Positions 58,223-64,000 of a stretch of DNA of 64,000 nucleotides are shown in pieces (within the stretch, counting starts at the first letter, position 1; each line of letters starts with the position of its first letter). Source of the DNA: Ilex aquifolium (lineage: Eukaryota; Streptophyta; Magnoliopsida; Aquifoliales; Aquifoliaceae). The stretch covers positions 14,834,001 to 14,898,000 of the forward strand of contig OX637394.1 of assembly GCA_951799425.1 (NCBI GenBank), given 5' to 3'. The translations under genes were made by a program, and so were the position numbers. The notes beneath the pieces are model-generated. The model did not search any database, was not told where the DNA came from, and worked only from the letters and a program-made list of their open reading frames with translations.

Positions 58223-61200
58223 ATGGGTGATTTTGATTCTGGAAGGATTCGAAACATATGCATTCTTGCACATGTCGATCATGGCAAGACTACTCTTGCT
58301 GATCACCTGATTGCTTCCTATGGGGGTGGAGTACTCCACCCTAAGCAAGCAGGTAGGCTTAGGTTTATGGATTATTTAGATGAAGAGCAGAGGCGAGCAA
58401 TAACAATGAAAAGCTCTTCTATTGCTCTTCGGTTCAAGGAGCATGCGATAAATTTGATAGACTCTCCAGGTCACATGGATTTTTGTAGTGAGGTCTCCAC
58501 TGCTGCTCGGTTGAGTGATGGAGCTTTGATTTTAGTGGATGCTGTCGAAGGTGTTCACATTCAAACCCACGCGGTCATGCGTCAAGCTTGGATTGAGAAG
58601 CTTACACCATGTTTGGTTTTAAATAAGATTGATAGGCTGATTTGTGAATTGAAGCTGAGTCCTATGGAGGCATATAGTCGGCTGCAAAGGATTGTTCATG
58701 AGGTTAATGGGATCATGAGTGCATACAAGTCTGAGAAGTACTTATCAGACGTTGATTCAATTCTTGCTGGACCATCAGGTGAGGTGGGTGATGAAAATCA
58801 TGAGTTTATAGAGGATGATGAGGAAGATACATTCCTACCGCAGAAAGGGAATGTTGCTTTTGTATGTGCATTGGATGGTTGGGGTTTTGGTATTGGTGAA
58901 TTCGCTGAATTTTATGCTTCTAAGCTTGGTGCAAGTTCAGTTGCTTTGCAAAAGGCATTATGGGGTCCTCGGTATTTCAACCCCAAGACTAAGATGATTG
59001 TGGGTAAGAAGGGAATCAGTGGGGTAAGTAAGGCTCGGCCTATGTTTGTGCAATTTGTGCTTGAGCCACTTTGGCAGGTTTATCAGGCTGCTGTGGATGA
59101 AGATGGGGACAAAGGAGTGCTCGAGAAAGTTATTAAATCATTTAATCTGTCTATACCTCCTCGTGAACTTCATAACAAGGACCCAAAATCTGTGCTTCAA
59201 GCTGTCATGAGCCGGTGGCTTCCATTGTCGGATACAATTTTGTCTATGGTTGTCAAATGTATGCCAGACCCAATTGCTGCCCAGTCTTCTCGGATATCAC
59301 GTTTGCTGCCAAGCAGAGAAATTGTGGATGATGGGGTTAGCTCTGATGTGATCACTGAGTCGGAACTTGTGAGAAAATCTATTGAGGTTTGTGATTCCAG
59401 CGCTGAAGCACCATGTGTTGCTTTTGTGTCTAAGATGTTTGCTGTTCCATTGAAAATGCTGCCAAAAAGGGGCTTACATGGAGAGATTTTACAGAATTCT
59501 ACAGATGATGGTGGAAATTGTGAGTCAGATGAATGCTTCCTTGCATTTGCAAGAATTTTTAGTGGGGTTATTTGCTCAGGGCAGAGGGTCTTTGTGCTTT
59601 CTGCTCTATATGATCCATTGAAAGGGGAATCAATGCAGAAGCACCTGCAGCAAGCTGAGTTGCATTCCTTGTATCTTATGATGGGTCAAGGCTTGAAACC
59701 AGTGGCCTCTGCAAAGGCTGGTAATGTTGTTGCTATTCGAGGCCTTGGCCAGCATGTATTGAAAAGTGCAACTCTTTCATCTACAAAGAACTGTTGGCCT
59801 TTCTCGAGTATGGTTTTCCAGGTTGCACCCACTCTAAAAGTTGCCATTGAGCCTTCTGATCCAGCTGACATGGGAGCACTCATGAAAGGATTGAGGCTTT
59901 TGAACCGTGCTGATCCATTTGTAGAAGTCACTGTTTCTTCTAGGGGCGAGCATGTGATTGCTGCTGCAGGTGAAGTTCATCTTGAGAGATGCATTAAGGA
60001 TTTGAAGGATAGATTTGCAAAGATTAGCTTGGAAGTCTCTGCACCCCTTGTGTCTTATAAAGAGACTATTGAGGGTGAGGGAATAAATCCATTAGAGAAT
60101 CAAAAGTGGTTAAATGGGAGCTCAGACTTTGTGGAGAAAACAACACCCAATGGAAGGTTTGTTGTTCGAGTGCAGGTCATAAAGCTTCCAACCGCGCTAA
60201 CTAAGCTGGTTGATGAAAGTTCTGATCTTCTTGGAGATATTATAGGTGGTAAACCAAGGGAGACTTGTAAAAGCTTAGAAATCCAGAGGGGTAGCATCTT
60301 GGAAGATGATGATCCAGTTGAAGGGCTTAAAAAACGCATGATGGATGCTGTATTGAGTGATAATCTGGCTGGGAATGAAAAGTTAGACAGGGAATGGGCC
60401 GAGAAATGCAAAGTATTGTGGCAGAAATTTTTTAAGAGGATCTGGGCATTGGGGCCTCGACAGGTTGGTCCAAACATCCTCCTCGTGCCGGACTCGGAAG
60501 GAAAGATTACTGATTCTTCTCTTCTTATTCAGGGCTCCCCTTATGTATCTGAGAGATTAGGTTTTGTGGATGCATCCAGCATTGATTATGCAGCAGCTGA
60601 GGCATCATCAGTAGCAACTCAACCCTTGTACCAGGAAGCAGAGAGTAGTGTTGTGTCTGGATTTCAATTAGCTACAGCAGCTGGCCCTTTGTGTGAGGAA
60701 CCTATGTGGGGCATGGCATTTGTTGTTGAGGCTTACATTTCGCCATTGGTTGGGCAATTAGATGAATCTGAAACTTCTCATCAGCAACAGGATCAATATG
60801 GCATCTTCACTGGACAAGTTATGACAGCTGTCAAGGATGCCTGCAGGGCAGCTGTACTTCAGAAGAAACCTCGGCTTGTGGAAGCCATGTATTTCTGTGA
60901 ATTGAACACCCCTACTGAATATTTGGGCCCTATGTATGCAGTGCTTGCTCGGAGGAGGGCCCGAATCTTGAAGGAAGAAATGCAGGAAGGGTCTCCTTTG
61001 TTCACTGTGCATGCTTATGTGCCAGTTGCAGAAAGCTTTGGGTTTGGAGATGAGCTGAGGAGATGGACTTCTGGGGCATCAAGTGCTCTTCTCGTTCTCA
61101 GCCATTGGGAAGTACTTCCTCATGATCCTTTCTTTGTGCCCAAAACAGAAGAGGAGATAGAAGAGTTTGGAGATGGTTCTAGTGTCCCAGTGAATACAGC

Positions 61201-61303
61201 AAGAAAACTCATTGATGCAGTGAGACGGCGGAAAGGCCTTCCTGTGGAGGTAAAAGTTGTCCAACATGCAACAAAACAGAGGACCTTGGCTCGTAAGGTC
61301 TAG
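58223..61303 (+). CDS. EFL1: Elongation factor-like GTPase 1 (EFL1/Ria1), 60S maturation
   Basis: EF-2-like GTPase which, with SBDS, evicts anti-association factor eIF6 (Tif6) from pre-60S subunits in the cytoplasm. 1026 residues, uninterrupted single exon. The start chosen is the ATG of MGDFDSGRIRN: purine at -3, G at +4, next to the conserved IRNICILAHVDHGKT. G1 is AHVDHGKT (16-23), switch I Thr61 (RRAITMKSS), G3 DSPGH (80-84), G4 NKID (134-137). An acidic insert (EFIEDDEED, about 198-206) lies in the G domain, as in EFL1 and unlike EF-2. Domain II follows, then domain III (DPFVEV, GEVHLERC), domain IV with a large insert, and an EF-G-type C-terminal domain (GPMYAVLARRRARI, VPVAESFGF). It lacks EF-2's diphthamide loop context. 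No lesion seen; presumed functional. Ends ATKQRTLARKV. Confidence 0.93.
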   Translation: MGDFDSGRIRNICILAHVDHGKTTLADHLIASYGGGVLHPKQAGRLRFMDYLDEEQRRAITMKSSSIALRFKEHAINLIDSPGHMDFCSEVSTAARLSDGALILVDAVEGVHIQTHAVMRQAWIEKLTPCLVLNKIDRLICELKLSPMEAYSRLQRIVHEVNGIMSAYKSEKYLSDVDSILAGPSGEVGDENHEFIEDDEEDTFLPQKGNVAFVCALDGWGFGIGEFAEFYASKLGASSVALQKALWGPRYFNPKTKMIVGKKGISGVSKARPMFVQFVLEPLWQVYQAAVDEDGDKGVLEKVIKSFNLSIPPRELHNKDPKSVLQAVMSRWLPLSDTILSMVVKCMPDPIAAQSSRISRLLPSREIVDDGVSSDVITESELVRKSIEVCDSSAEAPCVAFVSKMFAVPLKMLPKRGLHGEILQNSTDDGGNCESDECFLAFARIFSGVICSGQRVFVLSALYDPLKGESMQKHLQQAELHSLYLMMGQGLKPVASAKAGNVVAIRGLGQHVLKSATLSSTKNCWPFSSMVFQVAPTLKVAIEPSDPADMGALMKGLRLLNRADPFVEVTVSSRGEHVIAAAGEVHLERCIKDLKDRFAKISLEVSAPLVSYKETIEGEGINPLENQKWLNGSSDFVEKTTPNGRFVVRVQVIKLPTALTKLVDESSDLLGDIIGGKPRETCKSLEIQRGSILEDDDPVEGLKKRMMDAVLSDNLAGNEKLDREWAEKCKVLWQKFFKRIWALGPRQVGPNILLVPDSEGKITDSSLLIQGSPYVSERLGFVDASSIDYAAAEASSVATQPLYQEAESSVVSGFQLATAAGPLCEEPMWGMAFVVEAYISPLVGQLDESETSHQQQDQYGIFTGQVMTAVKDACRAAVLQKKPRLVEAMYFCELNTPTEYLGPMYAVLARRRARILKEEMQEGSPLFTVHAYVPVAESFGFGDELRRWTSGASSALLVLSHWEVLPHDPFFVPKTEEEIEEFGDGSSVPVNTARKLIDAVRRRKGLPVEVKVVQHATKQRTLARKV

Positions 61304-62431
61304 AAGTTGCTAATCCAGTAAATTGTGAGCATATACATCTCTTTTTTATTTTAGGCAAAAGGATAGAGACCAAAACATGTCACTCTTTAGCATGAGTTGA
61401 AGTTTGGTATCTTTTTCTTCTTCAATTTAAGGCAGTCTGGTTACAAATGGTTCTGAAACAAAGAAATGATTAGGCTCTTTTGAGTTCTCTATTGATGTAT
61501 GAACAAACTTCTTGGTCTCAATTTTTTTTCTGTAAGTTTTGGATACTTGTAGATCATGTCTTTCATGTACATCTGAACACCTCGGCTGCAGAACTCAAAA
61601 CTTATTTGACAAATGTGAATTGCTAATAATGTTAGTTGAAATAAGTATAATCCCTTGGATTGTATATGACACCATGGGTGAGCAATGCTGTTGACTTCTT
61701 TTGTTGATGTGCATGTACATGAATTGATTTCACTACAAGTAACCTTACAATCTACCCAGAAAGGAAAAAAGAGAAATTCACAACCATTAAGGTTGTGGTT
61801 GATTATTCAGAAAGGTTGTGGTTGATTATTCAGAACCAGGATATTTGCGATTAAATGTACCATGTTCCTTCTTTTCTCTCTGTCCTGACTCTGTTTCTTT
61901 GTTCGATACTCTCTTTTCACATACCCCTCCTGAGCTTGTTAAAATACAATTAGGGTAGGAGAATCTTATCCAAAACTCCTTCTGGTACATGTAATTTCAA
62001 CCTGACTTCTAGAGTTGATTTTCATAGTATGGCTGAAGAGGTATTTCAAAGGATATCATTTAATGTAGTCTGTAACTACTGCAAGTGATGCATACATAAA
62101 CCCTAACCCATTGCTTCGAACTTGCTGTACAATTTCTACCTAAGCCTGATTTACAAGATATTTTCCAGAACCAAACCCTGACAAGTGGATGAGAAATTTC
62201 ATTTTTATTTTCATCGAGATTCCTCTGCTCACCTTAGTTGATCCACCATTGCATGTAACAGCATCATGTTAAATATCGTCAAAACTACAATCATTCTCAT
62301 AAGGACACATCTTCCTTAATTATTACTGTTAATACACGACTTTAATTGAATGACATGATTCTTATTAATTTGAGCTGGAGAGGAAAAAGTAGCAGGAAAT
62401 GCTCAATGGTGAAGATTAAAGGAGCTTTAAG
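61304..62431. other. EFL1 3' UTR and intergenic DNA
   Basis: No gene. A 23-bp unit GGTTGTGGTTGATTATTCAG(AAA) is tandemly duplicated at 61791-61813 and 61814-61836. EFL1 and the germin-like pseudogene converge on this interval. Confidence 0.55.
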
Positions 62432-63051
62432 TTAGGCTTTGGGTGCAAGACCTACCTTGAGCTTCTGAATGATGGCAACGTCGGTCTTAAAAGCCTTGGC
62501 AAGAATTCCATCATCAACTCCAGTGGCAAACAGTTGTTGGAAGTGACACTGTCCCGGCATTTGCACTACCAAAGGCAGAGATAGCTGTAGCAGGCTCTTT
62601 GGCATTGGCATTGCATTGATAGTGAACTAGTCCTTTAGGAAACACAAACATGTCCCCTAGTTGTAGTGTTTGAGTGTAGAGTTTGTTAGTAGTATCAACA
62701 AAACCAACCTCAAGACTACCTTCCACAACAAACAGTAACTCGGCTGCGAGCGGATGGGTGTGAGGCGGGTTAACGCCACCCACTGGGTACTGAAGAACAG
62801 CAAGTGAGACACTAGCCACTGAAAGCTGGGGACTCTCCCATGCTAGCTTTTGTCACCTTGATATTCAATGGGGGTTGATTGAATATTCCACACATCCTGG
62901 TGAAGGTAAAGAAATTCCAATCAACTGCATTCGGGTTTGCCAGGACTATGAAGTTGGATAAGATGTCTGAACCCCTTGCTTAGACCATCCAAGCAGTGGC
63001 AGAGAGAGCTAGAAGGCACATAAGAACATGTTTTACCAAAATTGAGGCCAT
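62432..63051 (-). pseudogene. Germin-like protein (cupin) pseudogene
   Basis: Germin-like proteins are secreted manganese cupins of the cell wall. The ATG at 63051 starts a signal-peptide-like stretch (HVLMCLLALSATA) that runs into TAA near 62983. The frame then continues through SDILSNFIV and GIFNQPPLNIKV, hits TAG near 62825 with a frame change, and resumes in the cupin core at 62819-62530: HTHP with the first two His ligands, ELLFVVEGSLEVGF, and GDMFVFPKGLVHYQ with the last His. The Glu ligand is present. A further frame change near 62525 (CCAACAACTGTTTGCC) precedes the normal end DDGILAKAFKTDVA...LAPKA, stopping at 62432. Three independent lesions argue against sequencing error. Confidence 0.85.
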
Positions 63052-63797
63052 TATGATGGATAAGGAAAGAGACTATTTGTTTACTGGTAATGATTAATTG
63101 GCTTACTTTGGCTATCAATATATGATGTTTGGCTGTTTAGCTTTGTTCCTAATGAGCTCCAATTTGCAGATTAAGTAGCCGGCTGGGCCTTGATGTTCAC
63201 AAAGTTTGGTGCTATTGAATAGTATGGGAATAAACTTCTAAATCCACATAGAAATTAGCAGTTGTAGATTACAAGTTATGCGACACTGGAATTGGTTATT
63301 GCAAAAATCTGAAAAGCTTGAAGTAGATTTATGTTATTTCAATCAGTTCAATTGCATGTCTTTGATAACAATGCCAGCAACATAGTAAAGTTTGGCTGAA
63401 AAGTTTTCATCCCGCTTGATATCCATGTCAAGTTATGATCTGCTTCTCAGTATAACAAGCCTCAGCAGCCTACAATTTAGTAAATATAAATGAATGATTA
63501 AGTTCATAAATTATAAATAAGCTCTGATCTATATGATTTATAGACTGAAAAAAGTTTCAACATGATACAAGAACATGTTCAGGAACAAAGATGATAAATA
63601 AAGAACAGATCATATGCTTTGAGCATGACTACGAACATTTGTTCCTTTTTCGCATCGAGTTTCTTCTAATTTTTTTCTTTCTTTTAAACAGCATACCAGT
63701 CAGTCCATGCAAAGAAGAAACAACAAAACTCAGATTTCATTAGCTATTAACAATAAAAAAGGACTGTTTGTCAGAATAAAGTACATTAAAACATCAT
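63052..63797. other. Intergenic DNA
   Basis: AT-rich, between the germin-like pseudogene start and the 3' end of the rightmost gene (both minus). It probably holds the former germin promoter and the neighbour's 3' UTR. No frame or repeat recognised. Confidence 0.5.
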
Positions 63798-64000
63798 TTA
63801 AAAGAAGGGTGAACTGTCATTTGGACCATCCTGTCCATATAATGACTTCAATTCCATAATCGACATCTGTATAATCTGGAGCTCCTCCTCCATCTTGTCA
63901 GATACAAAGCATGATTGGCATGTAAATTCCTCCAATAGCTGGGTCTTTCTCCTAGAAGCTATAGCTTTTGCAGTTTGCAACTCTTCTATTCTTCTCAGCT
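63798..64000 (-). CDS. C-terminal exon of an unrecognised coiled-coil protein (partial)
   Basis: Minus-strand frame open to the window edge and ending at TAA 63800-63798. It starts LRRIEELQTAKAIASRRK at the edge, followed by a charged, heptad-like helix (LLEEFTCQSC, KMEEELQIIQMSIMEL), and closes with YGQDGPNDSSPFF. There is no upstream splice acceptor within the window, so this may be a last exon. I do not recognise the family. Smooth reading without stops and the polar tail suggest a real, functional gene. Confidence 0.5.
   Translation of the reverse strand, partial: LRRIEELQTAKAIASRRKTQLLEEFTCQSCFVSDKMEEELQIIQMSIMELKSLYGQDGPNDSSPFF

Overview
This is plant nuclear DNA, almost certainly from a eudicot. 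Split host genes have GT-AG introns, and most of the window is transposable elements of plant families: Ty1/copia, Ty3/gypsy, L1-type LINEs with an RNase H tail, Mutator-like elements (MULEs) with FAR1-type transposase, hAT-like MITEs and Helitron ends. I see no prokaryotic, organellar, tRNA or rRNA sequence. I cannot name the species.

Layout. 1-2760: AT-rich repeats and a Helitron cluster ending about 120 bp before a gene. 2761-6315 (+): SDH6, plant-specific subunit 6 of mitochondrial succinate dehydrogenase, three exons and apparently intact. 6490-7990: a MITE-like block and an unrecognised coding-like remnant (-). 8077-32761 (-): a decayed gene for an OEP61/TPR7-type TPR chaperone receptor. 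Ten exons are recognisable, but it has two premature stops, several frameshifts, lost splice sites and one missing exon. Its introns hold a copia element (13918-25080) that itself contains a 6.2-kb MULE (14364-20536), a second gag-less copia element (26593-29912) and a second MULE (30516-32266).

33228-46807: nested repeats, namely an element with long terminal inverted repeats carrying a Helitron and a foldback MITE, a young gag-only gypsy element (37830-41080), and two hAT-like elements inserted side by side on the same 8-bp target, one hit by a 5'-truncated LINE that keeps a 788-codon frame. 46808-56225: one full-length LINE bounded by an 11-bp target duplication. It is broken by a 1.8-kb non-coding insert and by a 2.6-kb giant imperfect palindrome with CA/GT minisatellite arms.

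58223-61303 (+): EFL1, the EF-2-like GTPase of 60S ribosome maturation, a single open frame with a site II motif and a telo-box upstream. 62432-63051 (-): a germin-like pseudogene. 63798-64000 (-): the C-terminal exon of an unrecognised gene running off the window.

Only SDH6, EFL1 and probably the gene at the right edge look functional. They share no pathway. Both MULEs carry, antisense, a small gene for a GRF-type zinc finger plus a membrane segment, beside the transposase in one and alone in the other. All insertions, target duplications and lesions were read by eye; identities and boundaries are hand estimates.
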